From positions 62,001-126,000 of the forward strand of contig JAHCAT010000001.1 in NCBI GenBank assembly GCA_019634735.1: DNA of 64,000 bases, read 5' to 3'. Of this stretch, positions 27,053-36,470 are shown one piece after another. The notes under the pieces are model-generated. The model made no database searches. It had not been told where the DNA came from and saw nothing but the letters and a program-made list of their open reading frames with translations. The stretch is from Lysobacterales bacterium. Its GTDB lineage: Bacteria > Pseudomonadota > Gammaproteobacteria > Xanthomonadales > UBA2363. Made by a program: the position numbers and the translations under genes. Position 1 is the first letter of the stretch. Each line of letters opens with the position of its first letter.

Positions 27053-27853
27053 ATGAGCCGCATCATCGCCATCGCCAATCAAAAGGGCGGGGTCGCCAAG
27101 ACCACCACCTGCGTCAATCTCGCCGCCGCCCTGGCCGAGATGGGTCGGCGCGTGCTGGTGGTCGACATGGATCCCCAGGGCCACGCGACCATGGCCGCCG
27201 GCATCGACAAGGACGCCGAGGCGCCGAACGGTTGCGCGGTGTTGCTGGAGGAGTGCCCGGCGCGCGCCGCGATCGTGCCGGGCAGCGGCGGCATCGACGT
27301 GCTGCCCGGCAACGGCGACCTGACCGCCGCCGAGGTCAAGCTGATGGACGGCCTGGCCCGCGAGCATCGCCTGGGCAACGCCCTGAAGGCGGTCGCCGGC
27401 GACTACGACTACATCCTCATCGACTGCCCGCCTTCGCTCAGCCTGCTGACCATCAACGCGCTGACCGCGGCGGACAGCGTGCTGATCCCCATGCAGTGCG
27501 AGTTCTTCGCGCTGGACGGCCTGTCCAAGCTGATGAAGACGATCGAGGCGATCCGCGCCCACACCAATCCGCGGCTGACCATCGAGGGCCTGCTGCGGAC
27601 CATGTACGACGGCCGCAACAACCTCGGCCAGGACGTCTCCGCGCAGCTCGCCGATCATTTCGGCGACCGCCTGTTCCGCACCATCATTCCCCGCAACGTG
27701 CGTCTGGCCGAGGCGCCCAGCCACGGCCAGCCGATCACCCTGTACGACCGCGATTCGCGCGGCGCAATTGCCTATCTGGGCCTGGCCGGCGAGATGCTCA
27801 AGCGCGAACGCGCCGCCCAGGCCGGTGCCGGGCAGCGAGGCGCCCATGGCTGA
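27053..27853 (+). CDS. parA: chromosome partitioning ATPase ParA
   Basis: 266 residues from the ATG at 27053. The deviant Walker A motif NQKGGVAKTT has the signature lysine K11 and catalytic K16. VLVVDMDPQGHAT and YILIDCPPSLSLLTINAL are the A' and Walker B motifs of Soj/ParA. MQCEFFALDGLSKLMKT and IPRNVRLAEAPSHGQPI are typical of chromosomal ParA proteins. It moves ParB-parS complexes along the nucleoid. It starts 14 bp after rsmG and is followed by parB after 18 bp. No parS site of the usual TGTTTCACGTGAAACA type was seen. Confidence 0.97.
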   Translation: MSRIIAIANQKGGVAKTTTCVNLAAALAEMGRRVLVVDMDPQGHATMAAGIDKDAEAPNGCAVLLEECPARAAIVPGSGGIDVLPGNGDLTAAEVKLMDGLAREHRLGNALKAVAGDYDYILIDCPPSLSLLTINALTAADSVLIPMQCEFFALDGLSKLMKTIEAIRAHTNPRLTIEGLLRTMYDGRNNLGQDVSAQLADHFGDRLFRTIIPRNVRLAEAPSHGQPITLYDRDSRGAIAYLGLAGEMLKRERAAQAGAGQRGAHG

Positions 27854-27871
27854 TTTCCGGAGGAACGGCTG

Positions 27872-28759
27872 ATGGCCGCCGCCAAGAAGCGCGGCCTCGG
27901 CCGCGGGCTGGACGCCCTGCTGGGCAGCAACGCCGTGCGTCCGGGCGCCAGCGAGCCGGTGTCCGCCGCCGACGAGGGCGAGCTGCGCGAACTGGCCATC
28001 GATGCCCTGCGTCCGGGTCGCTACCAGCCCCGCCAGGTGATCGCGCCCGAGGCGCTTGAGGAACTCGCGCAGTCGATCCGCGCCCAGGGCCTGATCCAGC
28101 CGATCATCGCCCGTCCGCTCGATGGCGGCTTCGAGATCATCGCCGGCGAGCGCCGCTGGCGGGCCGCGCGCCAGGCCGGCCTCGACAAGGTGCCGTGCCT
28201 GGTCCGCGACGTCGACGACCGCGCCACGGTGGCGATGGCCCTGATCGAGAACATCCAGCGCGAGGACCTGAACCCGCTGGAAGAGGCCAATGCGCTGCGC
28301 CGGCTGATCGACGAATTCGAGCTGACCCACCAGGAAGTCGCCGAGGCGGTCGGCCGCTCGCGCGCGTCGGTCAGCAACCTGCTGCGCCTGCTCGAGCTGC
28401 CCTCGGCGATCAGGACCCTGGTCGAGGCAGGCCGCCTGGACATGGGCCATGCCCGGGCGCTGCTGACCTTGCCCGAGGCCCAGGCGGTGAGGCTGGCCGA
28501 GCAGGCCGCCGAGGAGGAATGGAGTGTCCGGCAGCTCGAGCAGGCGGCGCGCCAGGCGCCACCTGCGGGCGGCTCCGGCAACCGGCCCGCACCGGCCAGC
28601 CCGGATCCGGACATCACCCGTCTGGAGCAGGAGCTGGCCGAACTGCTGTGCGCGCCGGTCAGCATCCGTCACGGCCGCGCCGGCAAGGGCCAGCTGGTGA
28701 TCCGCTACCACAGCCTCGACGAGCTCGAGGGCGTGCTGGAACGCCTGCGCCGCGACTGA
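27872..28759 (+). CDS. parB: chromosome partitioning protein ParB
   Basis: 295 residues. The N-terminal KKRGLGRGLDALLGSN is the usual ParA-interacting region. The CTPase/ParB-N domain includes RYQPRQVI, then GERRWRAARQAGLDKVPC with the conserved GERRxRA box. The central helix-turn-helix is THQEVAEAVGRSRASVSNLL, and the C-terminal dimer domain ends HSLDELEGVLERLRRD. It binds parS and spreads as a CTP-gated clamp. An ATG 18 bp after parA is preceded by GGAGGA, a good SD. Confidence 0.97.
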   Translation: MAAAKKRGLGRGLDALLGSNAVRPGASEPVSAADEGELRELAIDALRPGRYQPRQVIAPEALEELAQSIRAQGLIQPIIARPLDGGFEIIAGERRWRAARQAGLDKVPCLVRDVDDRATVAMALIENIQREDLNPLEEANALRRLIDEFELTHQEVAEAVGRSRASVSNLLRLLELPSAIRTLVEAGRLDMGHARALLTLPEAQAVRLAEQAAEEEWSVRQLEQAARQAPPAGGSGNRPAPASPDPDITRLEQELAELLCAPVSIRHGRAGKGQLVIRYHSLDELEGVLERLRRD

Positions 28760-29297
28760 GCGCCTGCGTCGCGAAAGTCCGACTGCTGCGTCCGTTGCGG
28801 GGGCGGAGAAGAGGGCCGCCCCAGCCCGTGCGCGCTTCTGGACCGGCGGCGATGCAGATCATGGCAAGAGTCAGCCCTCTCCCCCGCCCCTCCTGCAGGC
28901 CGGGAGGGGAGAAGTGCGGTGTCGTCGCTCTGGCGAAAAGCCGCCTGGCAGCGGGCGGAGACACGAGGCCAATCAGGTCTCCCAGAGGGTGAAAGACGCG
29001 GAGCGCACTCCGCTCACTGGCCGCGACGCCCCCGGTCCATACTCCCTGTTCGCATCTTCGATCCGCATCTGGTCCCCGGTCCCCGGCGCTGCCCTGAGTC
29101 CCATGCCGAACTGGTTTCGGCGCACGGGCGCAGACAAGACTCCCGACGGCACGCGTGTCTGCCCCAGTCGCCCACCGCGTCGATCAGTTCGCTACCAGCC
29201 CGGATAGTCCATGAGGGCGCAGTGGCGGCCCCAGGGCCGTCCGGTCGACCCGACCGGGCCTCGCTGCGCCGCGGCGTGACCGCCCACCGTTCCGTCG
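28760..29297. other. 538-bp gene-free stretch after parB
   Basis: No convincing coding frame on either strand. The only clear structure is a hairpin, CCCCTCC (28887-28893) with GGAGGGG (28903-28909), set in C-rich then G-rich tracts (CTCTCCCCC on the left). It may terminate the rsmG-parA-parB transcript. There is no T-tract and no parS site. Confidence 0.5.
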
Positions 29298-29303
29298 TAT
29301 GCT
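29298..29303 (+). promoter_or_regulatory. -10-like TATGCT 7 nt before the Mpo1-like gene
   Basis: TATGCT is followed by seven bases and the ATG at 29311. The box overlaps the alternative ATG at 29299, which supports the later start. Confidence 0.4.
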
Positions 29304-29310
29304 CACGGCC

Positions 29311-29793
29311 ATGGACCCCAACGCCGAACCGCGCAGCATCGACCGCTATTTCGCCCATTACGGGGCGGACCACCGCAACGCCACCAACCAGCTGATCCAC
29401 TGGATCTGCGTGCCGGCCATCCTCTGGAGCGTGATCGCCCTGCTCTGGACCGTGCCGGTCCCGGCCCTGCTGGGCCGGCCGGGCCTGTGGTCGGCGCTGG
29501 CCATGTTCCTGGCCTTCGTCTGGTACTACCGGCAGTCGCGGCGGCTCGGCCTGGCGATGGCCCTGGTGTTCGTCCTGATGGCCTTCGGCACCGAACTGCT
29601 GTTCCGCATCCTGGGTCCCCGGGACCTAGCCTGGCTGGCGGTCGCGGTGTTCGTGGTGGCCTGGATCGGCCAGTTCATCGGCCATCGCATCGAGGGCCGC
29701 AAGCCGTCCTTCTTCACCGACCTTTTCTACCTCCTGGTCGGTCCGGCCTGGCTGATGGGCAAGGCGATGCGCCGCCTGCGCGTGCCGTACTGA
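29311..29793 (+). CDS. DUF962/Mpo1-like membrane protein
   Basis: 160 residues. The N-terminal SIDRYFAHYGADHRNATNQL, then IHWICVPAILWS, is the signature of DUF962 proteins (yeast Mpo1/YGL010w homologues), with the paired histidines that in Mpo1 hold the iron for alpha-oxidation of 2-hydroxy fatty acids. Four membrane helices follow, and the late motif WIGQFIGHRIEGRKPSFFTD carries the other conserved histidine. Oxygenase activity is inferred from the yeast protein and is not demonstrated for bacterial members. It stands as a single gene. Confidence 0.85.
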   Translation: MDPNAEPRSIDRYFAHYGADHRNATNQLIHWICVPAILWSVIALLWTVPVPALLGRPGLWSALAMFLAFVWYYRQSRRLGLAMALVFVLMAFGTELLFRILGPRDLAWLAVAVFVVAWIGQFIGHRIEGRKPSFFTDLFYLLVGPAWLMGKAMRRLRVPY

Positions 29794-29958
29794 CCCCGCA
29801 CCGGCCGTTTCGGCGTTTACTTCCCCGATGGCAGCGCCCTGGATGATGGCGCCCACCATCACGGTCGTGTGAAACTTGCCGTCACGGCGGTCTTCCGCGA
29901 CCGCCCGGTTCCACCGGCGCCGCCGGTGGCCAAGCAGCTTCTTACCGAGAGTCAGGCC

Positions 29959-31092
29959 ATGCCCACCCGCAAAGCACTTGCCCTTGCCCTGCTCGCTGCA
30001 CTTGCAGCCGGCGCCGCTTCCGCGCAGACCGCGCTCCGTGCCGGTCAGACGGTGAACGGCACGTTGTCGGCCGACAGCCCGCGCGCCGACGACGGCACGC
30101 CCTATGTCCTCTACACGTTCCGCGGCCGCGCCGGCGATCGCATCCGGGTCGATATGCAGTCCAGCGATTTCGACGCCTATCTGGCCGTTGGCACCGTCGC
30201 CGCGCCTGGCTGCCCGGGCGATTGCCGCACCGACGACGACGGCGGCGAAGGGCTCAACAGCCGGCTGACCTACACCCTGCCGGCCAGTGGCCAGGTGCAG
30301 ATCCGCGCCAATTCGGTCGGTTCCGACGCCACCGGCGCGTTCACCGTCCAGGTCACCGAGCTGCCGCCGCAGGCCCGGCCCACGGTGCGCCCGGTGCGCA
30401 TGAACCAGGCCGCCACCGGCAACTTCGACGACAACACCGCAACCGACGACAACGACCGTCCCTATGCCCTCTACAGCTTCGAGGGCCGTGCCGACCAGGC
30501 GGTGGTGATCCGCCTCGACTCCACGGATTTCGACCCGCTGGTCGAGTTCGGCCGCATGCAGGGCGACAGCTTCATCTCCGAAGCCTCCGACGACGATGGC
30601 GGCTCCGGTCTCAATGCGCGCCTGTCGACGCGCGTGGGCTCCAGCGGCAACGCCACCATCAAGGTGACCACGCCCAGCACCAGCGCGCGCGGTGCCTACA
30701 CCCTGCTGGTCGGCGATCCGCCGCGACCGCAGCCGATCACGGTTTCCGACCTGAACGTGGGCGAGTCGGTGCGCGGCCGACTCGACGATTCCGATCCCTT
30801 CGATGCCGACGAGATCCGCTTCGACGTCTACCGGATCAAGGGCAACCCGGGCCAGCGCGTGGTCGTGCGGATGGAGTCCCAGGACCTCGATCCGCTGCTG
30901 AAGTGGGGCACCTTCGACGGCGACCGTTTCAGCGAGGAGGCGCGTGACGACGATAGCGGCGGCGGCAACAGCGCCCTGCTGACGATCACCCTGGATTCCG
31001 ACGGCGATGGCCGTCTGGTCGCCACCTCCTATGGCGGCGGTGAGGGCGGCTACACCCTGTCGGTGGTCACCGCCCCGCGCGGCGGCAACTGA
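29959..31092 (+). CDS. secreted protein with three PPC-like beta domains
   Basis: 377 residues. The ATG at 29959 opens a classical signal peptide (ALALALLAALAAGAASA, cleaved before QTALR). The rest is three repeats of about 105-115 residues, each with a hydrophobic YxLYxFxG/VYRIKG core, RxDSxDFDPxxxxG and an Asp-rich loop (DDDGG or DDDSGGG). This resembles bacterial pre-peptidase C-terminal domains and likely binds calcium. No catalytic domain is present, so it is a stand-alone set of PPC modules. It may act in adhesion or as a secreted binding protein (inference). Confidence 0.75.
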   Translation: MPTRKALALALLAALAAGAASAQTALRAGQTVNGTLSADSPRADDGTPYVLYTFRGRAGDRIRVDMQSSDFDAYLAVGTVAAPGCPGDCRTDDDGGEGLNSRLTYTLPASGQVQIRANSVGSDATGAFTVQVTELPPQARPTVRPVRMNQAATGNFDDNTATDDNDRPYALYSFEGRADQAVVIRLDSTDFDPLVEFGRMQGDSFISEASDDDGGSGLNARLSTRVGSSGNATIKVTTPSTSARGAYTLLVGDPPRPQPITVSDLNVGESVRGRLDDSDPFDADEIRFDVYRIKGNPGQRVVVRMESQDLDPLLKWGTFDGDRFSEEARDDDSGGGNSALLTITLDSDGDGRLVATSYGGGEGGYTLSVVTAPRGGN

Positions 31093-31272
31093 CCGGCTCC
31101 CTGGCGCGCCCGGGTCGCCGACCCGGGCCGCCAGGACCCCGCACAAGCATCGCCAACCCGGCGCCGGCACGCCACCGCCCGGCGCACAGGTTCGACGTGC
31201 CGGCTGCGGCCGGCACCGGCGGCCGGTACCCGTCCGGGCGCCCCGGACGTATCCCCAGCCCGCCCTGACGCC

Positions 31273-32238
31273 ATGCCGCCGTCCCATCTGCTGCTGGTCC
31301 TGCTGGTGTGCCTGGCCTGGGCCGGCAATTTCCTGGCATCGGCGACTGCCCTGCTGTCCCTGCCACCGCTGCTCTACACGGCGCTGCGCCTGGCCATCGT
31401 GCTGGCGGTGCTGGCGCCCTTCCTGAGGCCCCCGGCAGCCGGACACTGGCCGCGCCTGCTGGCCGTTGCACTGCTCAATGGCGGGCTGCATTTCGCCCTG
31501 AACTTCTGGGCGCTGCGCGCCGCCGGGGACCTCAGCACCGTGGCCATCGCCATGCAGAGCTACGTGCCGATGAGCGTGCTGCTGTCGGTCTGGCTGCTCG
31601 GCGAACGGATCGGCTGGCGTTCCGGGCTGGCGGTGGCGGTGGCTTTCGCCGGCGTCCTGGTGCTGGGCCTGGATCCCCAGGTGGCGACGCAGCCCGGGGC
31701 GCTGGGCCTGGCCCTTCTGGCGGCCCTGGCGCTGGCGCTGGGTTCGGTGCTGATGCGCGGACTGGAGGGTGTGGGCGCCTTCTCCCTGCAGGCCTGGGCA
31801 GCCGCGGTCGGGTTGCCGCCCCTGCTGGTGTTGTCATGGCTGCTGGAAGGTGCGCCGCTGCCCCTGCTCGCCGCCGCACCGCTGCTGGCCTGGGCCGGTG
31901 CCGCCTACTCGGCGCTGGCGGCCTCGGTGCTGGGCCACGGCCTCTACTTCTGGCTGGTGCGCAGACATGGCGTCTCGGCGATCACGCCCTATCTGCTGCT
32001 GGCGCCAGTGCTGGCGGTGCTGCTGGGCGTGCTGTTCTGGGGCGACCGCCCCGGCCCGCGGTTGCTGACCGGCGGTGCGCTGGTGCTTGCCGGCGTGCTG
32101 GCGATCGCCCTGCGCGCCCTGGCCGGACGGCGGCCTCCGCCACAACCTACCGCACCCGCCGCAGGGCTGGCCCCGCTGCCGTTCGATCCGCCTGCCGCGC
32201 CCTCTTCGACCCCATCACGCGAACCCGGCCGCACGTGA
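31273..32238 (+). CDS. EamA/DMT-family transporter
   Basis: 321 residues with ten predicted membrane helices in two similar halves, the double-EamA layout. The first half opens HLLLVLLVCLAWAGNFLASA and includes FALNFWALRAAGDLSTVAIA; the second includes AAYSALAASVLGHGLYFWLV and PYLLLAPVLAVLLGVLFWGD. Such carriers export amino acids, purines or other metabolites; the substrate cannot be read from sequence. The C-terminal 40 residues are Pro/Ala-rich and cytoplasmic. A lone gene. Confidence 0.88.
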   Translation: MPPSHLLLVLLVCLAWAGNFLASATALLSLPPLLYTALRLAIVLAVLAPFLRPPAAGHWPRLLAVALLNGGLHFALNFWALRAAGDLSTVAIAMQSYVPMSVLLSVWLLGERIGWRSGLAVAVAFAGVLVLGLDPQVATQPGALGLALLAALALALGSVLMRGLEGVGAFSLQAWAAAVGLPPLLVLSWLLEGAPLPLLAAAPLLAWAGAAYSALAASVLGHGLYFWLVRRHGVSAITPYLLLAPVLAVLLGVLFWGDRPGPRLLTGGALVLAGVLAIALRALAGRRPPPQPTAPAAGLAPLPFDPPAAPSSTPSREPGRT

Positions 32239-32506
32239 ACCCGCTGCCATCGGCTGCGGTCGCTGCCGAACAACCCGGGTGACGGCGCCCTGTGCAAACG
32301 CCGCGCTGCCCGGGGAGCGGCAGGCGCCACCGCATCGACGCAGCGCGGTCGTCCAGGACCGCGCGCAGGGTTCATGCCCGCCGGCGTGAACGGCGGCCCA
32401 ATCGCGCCCGCCACGCCACGATTCCTCCATGTTCGCTGCCAGCTTGGCGGTCAAGGTGGCCAGCACGGGACGCATGGTGCTGCCCGGCCCGTCCAAGGAG
32501 ACGTCG

Positions 32507-32935
32507 ATGAACAAGCTGATGCTCGCCACCACCACCGCCCTGGCCCTGGGCCTGTCCGCCTTCGCCCATGCGCAGCCGGCGGCCGAGGACCGTGGCGCCC
32601 GCCCGGATCGCGCCGAGCGCGCCGAGCAGCACATGGCCCGGCACCTGGACCGCATGGCCACCGAACTCAACCTCACCCAGGCGCAGAAGCTCGAGCTGGA
32701 GGCGGTGATGCGCGCCCAGCACGCCGAGCGCATGGCGCTGCGCGAGCGGCACCGCGAGGAGTCGCGCGCCCTGCACGCCCAGGGCAAGGCCCAGGTCGAC
32801 GCCATCCTGAGCGCCGAGCAGAAGGCGCAAATGGAGACCCTGCGCGCCGAGCGCCGTGAGGCCTGGCAGGCCCGCCGCGGCGAGGGCCATCGCGGCCACG
32901 GCAAGCGCCACGGCCGGCAGCGCGGGGACGAGTGA
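32507..32935 (+). CDS. Spy/CpxP-like periplasmic protein
   Basis: 142 residues. AAGGAG (32495-32500) serves the ATG at 32507, and MNKLMLATTTALALGLSAFA is the signal peptide. The mature chain is almost entirely charged helix: MARHLDRMATELNLTQAQKL resembles the LTxxQ region of Spy/CpxP, followed by AEQKAQMETLRAERREAWQA. The tail is His/Arg/Gly-rich (HRGHGKRHGRQRG) and might bind metal. Periplasmic chaperone or metal-sensing roles are known for the family; which applies here is undecided. Confidence 0.7.
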   Translation: MNKLMLATTTALALGLSAFAHAQPAAEDRGARPDRAERAEQHMARHLDRMATELNLTQAQKLELEAVMRAQHAERMALRERHREESRALHAQGKAQVDAILSAEQKAQMETLRAERREAWQARRGEGHRGHGKRHGRQRGDE

Positions 32936-33175
32936 CGGCGCCGGCCGCCGGCGGTCGAGGGAGCGAGCCCCCTCGGCCGCTGCGGCCGCAGTCAGCGCAC
33001 CGCCCCTCGACCGCCTGCCCACGGCCAGCCCGGGATGGCGGAGACAGGGGCCTCGGGCCGGCCTGCCACCCAGTCCGGCCCGCGGCCCGGACGCTGACGG
33101 TCGCTGGCAGCCCTTCGGCGTGACTGGAAGGGCTGCCCGGCGATCGCCGCGGCGAGGCAGGCGGCGGGAACGAGG

Positions 33176-34057
33176 TCAGCGCAGCGCCCCTGCCCGCGCC
33201 AGCCCCCGCGCCAGGGTCTCGTAGACCACGCGGATGCGGCGCGCCGAGCGCAGTTCCCGGTGCGCGACCAGCCAGATCGGAAGCCGCACCGGCGGCACCT
33301 CGTCGAGTACGCGCACCAGGTCGGGCAGGCGACGGGCAACGTCGTCCATCACGGCGCCGATGCCGAGTCCCTGGCGGACCAGGGCGAGATACCCGGCCGA
33401 ATGCGGGCAGAAACAGCTGAAGCTCGCCTGCGTCAACGGCAGGCCGTGCTGCTGCAGGTGGGCCAGGAAGCGCCCTGACCGGTCGTAGCCGACGAAGGGC
33501 AGGCCGGCGGCTGCCGCGACGGTGCGGGGATGGCCGCATCGTCGAAGCCAGCCCTCGCTGGCGTAGAAGCTGGCGGTCGTCTCGCGCAGCAGGCGGGCGA
33601 CCAGCGCAGGTTGCTCGGGCCGGACGTGGCGGATGGCGATGTCGGCCTCGCGCCGCTGGAGATCGCTGAGCTGGTCGGAGGACACCAGCTCGACGGCGAT
33701 GTCCGGTTCGCGATCGCGAAGACGCTCCAGCAGGGGTGGCAGCAGCCAGTTCGCCACGGCATCGCTGGCGGAAACCGTGACCACACCACTCACGGCCTGG
33801 CAGCGCCCTGCGGCGCTGAGTCCGAGCGCATCGGCGGCGGCGCCCATGGCGCGGGCGTGCTCCAGCAGATCGCCACCGCTGTCGGTGAGCACCAGGGTCC
33901 GGCCCACCCGCTCGAACAGGGCGACGCCGAGCTGCCGCTCCAGCATGGCGACCCTGCGGCTCAGGGTGGGTTGCGACAGGGCAAGGCGCGCGGCAGCCGC
34001 CGTCAACGACCCGGACTCGGCGGTCTCCAGGAAGGCGCGCAGTAGGTTCCAGTCCAC
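33176..34057 (-). CDS. LysR-family transcriptional regulator
   Basis: 293 residues from the GTG at 34057 (VDWNLLRAFLETAESGSL). The winged HTH spans residues 3-62 (LTAAAARLALSQPTLSRRVA, MLERQLGVALFERVGR). The effector domain follows from about residue 90 (AVSGVVTVSASDAVANWLLP) to the end. The GTG is preferred to an in-frame ATG at 34090 because that codon lies inside a TGCATTC/GAATGCA dyad that looks like the operator. The gene is divergent from a methyltransferase, the usual arrangement of a LysR regulator and its target. Confidence 0.88.
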   Translation of the reverse strand: MDWNLLRAFLETAESGSLTAAAARLALSQPTLSRRVAMLERQLGVALFERVGRTLVLTDSGGDLLEHARAMGAAADALGLSAAGRCQAVSGVVTVSASDAVANWLLPPLLERLRDREPDIAVELVSSDQLSDLQRREADIAIRHVRPEQPALVARLLRETTASFYASEGWLRRCGHPRTVAAAAGLPFVGYDRSGRFLAHLQQHGLPLTQASFSCFCPHSAGYLALVRQGLGIGAVMDDVARRLPDLVRVLDEVPPVRLPIWLVAHRELRSARRIRVVYETLARGLARAGALR

Positions 34058-34085
34058 CGATTCATGCGCTCCTGAATGACATGCC

Positions 34086-34112
34086 TGCATTCTAGGGCGT
34101 TCATTGAATGCA
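34086..34112. promoter_or_regulatory. candidate LysR operator between regulator and methyltransferase
   Basis: Perfect inverted repeat TGCATTC (34086-34092) and GAATGCA (34106-34112) with a 13-bp centre. It contains the T-N11-A type spacing common to LysR sites and lies in the 96-bp divergent region. Confidence 0.4.
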
Positions 34113-34153
34113 ACCGCATCGATACGATCCCCACCTGCTCCTGGACCCGAATC

Positions 34154-34849
34154 ATGACCACAACCGACCCGAGCCCCGGCGCTGGCGCGCAGCATCCGGA
34201 CCTGGAGGCCACTGCCCGGCGGCGCAAGGCCCGCTTCTGGGATCGCATCGCCCGCAAGTACGCCGCCGATCCGATCGCCGACCCGGTCGGCTACGAGAGA
34301 ACGCTGGAGCGCGTACAGAACCTGCTGTCGCCGCAGCAGCTTGTCCTGGAGATCGGCTGTGGCACCGGCAGCACGGCCTTGCGCCTGGCACAGGGCACCC
34401 GGCGCCTGCTCGCCACCGACGTATCCGGCGAGATGATCGCCATCGCCCGCGAGAAGCATGCCCGTTCACCGCTGCCGCAACTGGAGTTCGCGGTGGCCGA
34501 GGCGGATGCCGGCACGCTGGGCCACGAGGCCTGGGATGCGGTGCTGGCCTTCAACATGCTGCATCTCGTTGACGATCTGGACCGGACGCTCGAGCTGGCT
34601 GTGGCGGCACTCAAGCCGGGCGGCTTGCTGATCTCCAAGACGCCCTGTATCGGCGAGATGAATCCAGTGATCCCCCGCCTTGCGCTGCCGCTGATGCGGA
34701 TGCTCGGCAAGGCCCCGTCCGTGCTGTGCTTCGACGGGGCGGCGCTGCAGGCGGCGATGACGCGCCACGGTCTGCGCATCGATGCGGCCGAGCGCCACGG
34801 CAGTGGCAGGAAGGACACCCGGCTGTTCGTGGTCGCCAGAAAGCCATGA
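34154..34849 (+). CDS. class I SAM-dependent methyltransferase
   Basis: 231 residues from the ATG at 34154. FWDRIARKYAADPIADPVGY is a typical lead for small-molecule methyltransferases. LVLEIGCGTGSTALRLA is motif I for SAM binding, LLATDVSGEMIAIAREK supplies the acidic ribose contact, and DAVLAFNMLHLVDDLD is motif II. AALKPGGLLISKTPCIGEM is post-motif III. The substrate is unknown. Divergent transcription from a LysR regulator suggests inducible expression by a small molecule (inference). Confidence 0.88.
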   Translation: MTTTDPSPGAGAQHPDLEATARRRKARFWDRIARKYAADPIADPVGYERTLERVQNLLSPQQLVLEIGCGTGSTALRLAQGTRRLLATDVSGEMIAIAREKHARSPLPQLEFAVAEADAGTLGHEAWDAVLAFNMLHLVDDLDRTLELAVAALKPGGLLISKTPCIGEMNPVIPRLALPLMRMLGKAPSVLCFDGAALQAAMTRHGLRIDAAERHGSGRKDTRLFVVARKP

Positions 34850-34983
34850 ACGGCGGCGATCGCGACGCCGCCTGACGGTCCGCGGTCGCCGACCGGCCGG
34901 CAAGCCGGTGGCCCGGGCGATCGGATGACCTGCAGTCGATCCGGGTCGCTCGGCCGGGGCGGCCGCCGGGCGGACCGCGGGGC

Positions 34984-35868
34984 TCAGGCGGTCAGGCGTT
35001 CCAGGGCCTCGCGATAGCGGGCCACGGTGCCGGCGATCACCGCCGCCGGCAGACGCGGTCCCGGCGCGGTCTTGTCCCAGTCCAGCGTCTCCAGGTAGTC
35101 GCGCACGAACTGCTTGTCGAAGCTCGGCGGGCTGCGGCCCGGCGACCAGGCGTCGGCCGGCCAGAACCGCGAGGAATCCGGCGTCAGCATCTCGTCGGCC
35201 ACGTACAGCCTGCCATCGGCGTCCAGGCCGAACTCCAGCTTGGTGTCGGCGATGATCAGGCCGCGCTCGCGCGCGTAGGCGGCGGCGAAGCCGTACACCG
35301 CCAGGGTCGCCTGGCGCACGCGTTCGGCCAGCTCGCCGCCGACCAGTTCGACCATGGCATCGAAGCCGATGTTGGCGTCGTGTTCGCCCTGCGGCGCCTT
35401 GGTCGATGGCGTGAAGATCGGTTCCGGCAACGGGTCGGCCTGGCGCAGGCCGGGCGGCAGGCGGATGCCGCAGACCTCGCCGGTCGCCTGGTAGTCCTTC
35501 CAGCCCGAGCCGATCAGGTAGCCGCGCGCGATCGCCTCCACCGGCAGGATGCGCAGGCGCCGGCCGATCACGCTGCGGCGCAGGTACTGGCCGGCATCCA
35601 CGCCGGCCGGCAGCACCGCGGCGACGTCGTCGCCGGTCAGGTGGTTCGGCACCAGGTGGGCGGTGCGCGCGAACCAGAAGTTGGAAAGCTGGGTGAGCAG
35701 CTCGCCCTTGCCCGGGATCGGATCGGGCAGCACCACGTCGAAGGCGCTCAGGCGGTCGCTGGCGACGATCAGCAGGCGGCCGGCGTCCAGCGCGTAGACA
35801 TCGCGGACCTTGCCGCGGTGGACGAGGTCGAGGCCGGGCAGGTCGGACCGGTACAGCACGGAAGCCAT
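34984..35868 (-). CDS. purC: phosphoribosylaminoimidazole-succinocarboxamide synthase
   Basis: 294 residues from the ATG at 35868. It joins aspartate to CAIR with ATP in purine synthesis. SAICAR-synthetase signatures are present: [59 protein letters not shown] and [15 protein letters not shown], followed by [15 protein letters not shown]. The longer length (about 290 rather than 240) is that of the yeast/Xanthomonas type. A TACACT box lies about 31 nt upstream. Confidence 0.96.
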   Translation of the reverse strand: MASVLYRSDLPGLDLVHRGKVRDVYALDAGRLLIVASDRLSAFDVVLPDPIPGKGELLTQLSNFWFARTAHLVPNHLTGDDVAAVLPAGVDAGQYLRRSVIGRRLRILPVEAIARGYLIGSGWKDYQATGEVCGIRLPPGLRQADPLPEPIFTPSTKAPQGEHDANIGFDAMVELVGGELAERVRQATLAVYGFAAAYARERGLIIADTKLEFGLDADGRLYVADEMLTPDSSRFWPADAWSPGRSPPSFDKQFVRDYLETLDWDKTAPGPRLPAAVIAGTVARYREALERLTA

Positions 35869-35898
35869 GGCGGAAGCGGTGACGACGGGAAGGCGCGC

Positions 35899-35904
35899 AG
35901 TGTA
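35899..35904 (-). promoter_or_regulatory. -10-like TACACT upstream of purC
   Basis: Minus-strand TACACT, 30 nt before the purC ATG, giving a short conventional leader. Confidence 0.35.
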
Positions 35905-36074
35905 GCGCTCCCGACCAGGCCGGTCCGGGTGGCCCGCCGCTGGCGCGATCGAAACGGCCCGCCGTCGGGGATGCGGTCCGACCGGCCGATACCTGCATGC
36001 CGGTGTCGAAGTCGAACGGTGCAGGGCGCCGCACGGCGCCGTGCCATGGAAGCATCCGGGCCAGCCCGCGCCAC

Positions 36075-36080
36075 TACAAT
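36075..36080 (+). promoter_or_regulatory. -10-like TACAAT 6 nt before the cytochrome c gene
   Basis: TACAAT, CGCCGC, then the ATG at 36087. Leaderless geometry. Confidence 0.5.
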
Positions 36081-36086
36081 CGCCGC

Positions 36087-36470
36087 ATGTCCCGCACCCT
36101 GCGCCTGCTGCTCCCGATCGCCGCCGCACTGGCCGGGTGCGGCGGCCAGGCCGATGCACCCGCAAGCCTCCCGGGGGCGATGCCTTCGCCACATCGCACG
36201 GCGGAGTCGCAACCTGCGGCGGAACCGGCCGCGCCTGCCCGGCTCGGCCAATGCGCCGCCTGCCACGGCCGCGACGGCCGGTCGACCATCGCCAACGTGC
36301 CCGACCTCGCCGGTCGCGACGCGGCCGAGCTGCTCGACGCCATGGCCGCCTACCTGGACGGCCGCAGGGACTATCCGCCGATGCGCGCCATGCTGGGGCC
36401 GATCCGCGTCGAGGAGCGCGAGGCACTGGCGAACTGGTACGCCAGGCAGCCCGGCCCGCCACCCTCGTGA
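36087..36470 (+). CDS. monohaem c-type cytochrome lipoprotein
   Basis: 127 residues. A lipoprotein signal peptide ([14 protein letters not shown]) ends in the lipobox LAGC. The haem site is C56-x-x-C59-H60 (CAACHG), followed by [16 protein letters not shown] and a Met-containing PPMRAML that can provide the axial ligand, as in small cytochrome c553-type electron carriers. A Pro/Ala-rich linker separates the lipid anchor from the haem domain. It overlaps djlA by GTGA; the coupling of a cytochrome to DjlA is unusual but may be fortuitous. Confidence 0.88.
   Translation: MSRTLRLLLPIAAALAGCGGQADAPASLPGAMPSPHRTAESQPAAEPAAPARLGQCAACHGRDGRSTIANVPDLAGRDAAELLDAMAAYLDGRRDYPPMRAMLGPIRVEEREALANWYARQPGPPPS

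Noticed and set aside
29100-29112. CCCATGCCGAACT, identical to a conserved stretch of bacterial 5S rRNA
   Set aside because: The flanks do not continue the 5S sequence or its stems and there is no 16S/23S nearby, so it is a chance match.
26382-29297. A parS site near parAB
   Set aside because: No TGTTTCACGTGAAACA-like 16-mer was seen in or around the cluster; sites may lie outside the window.
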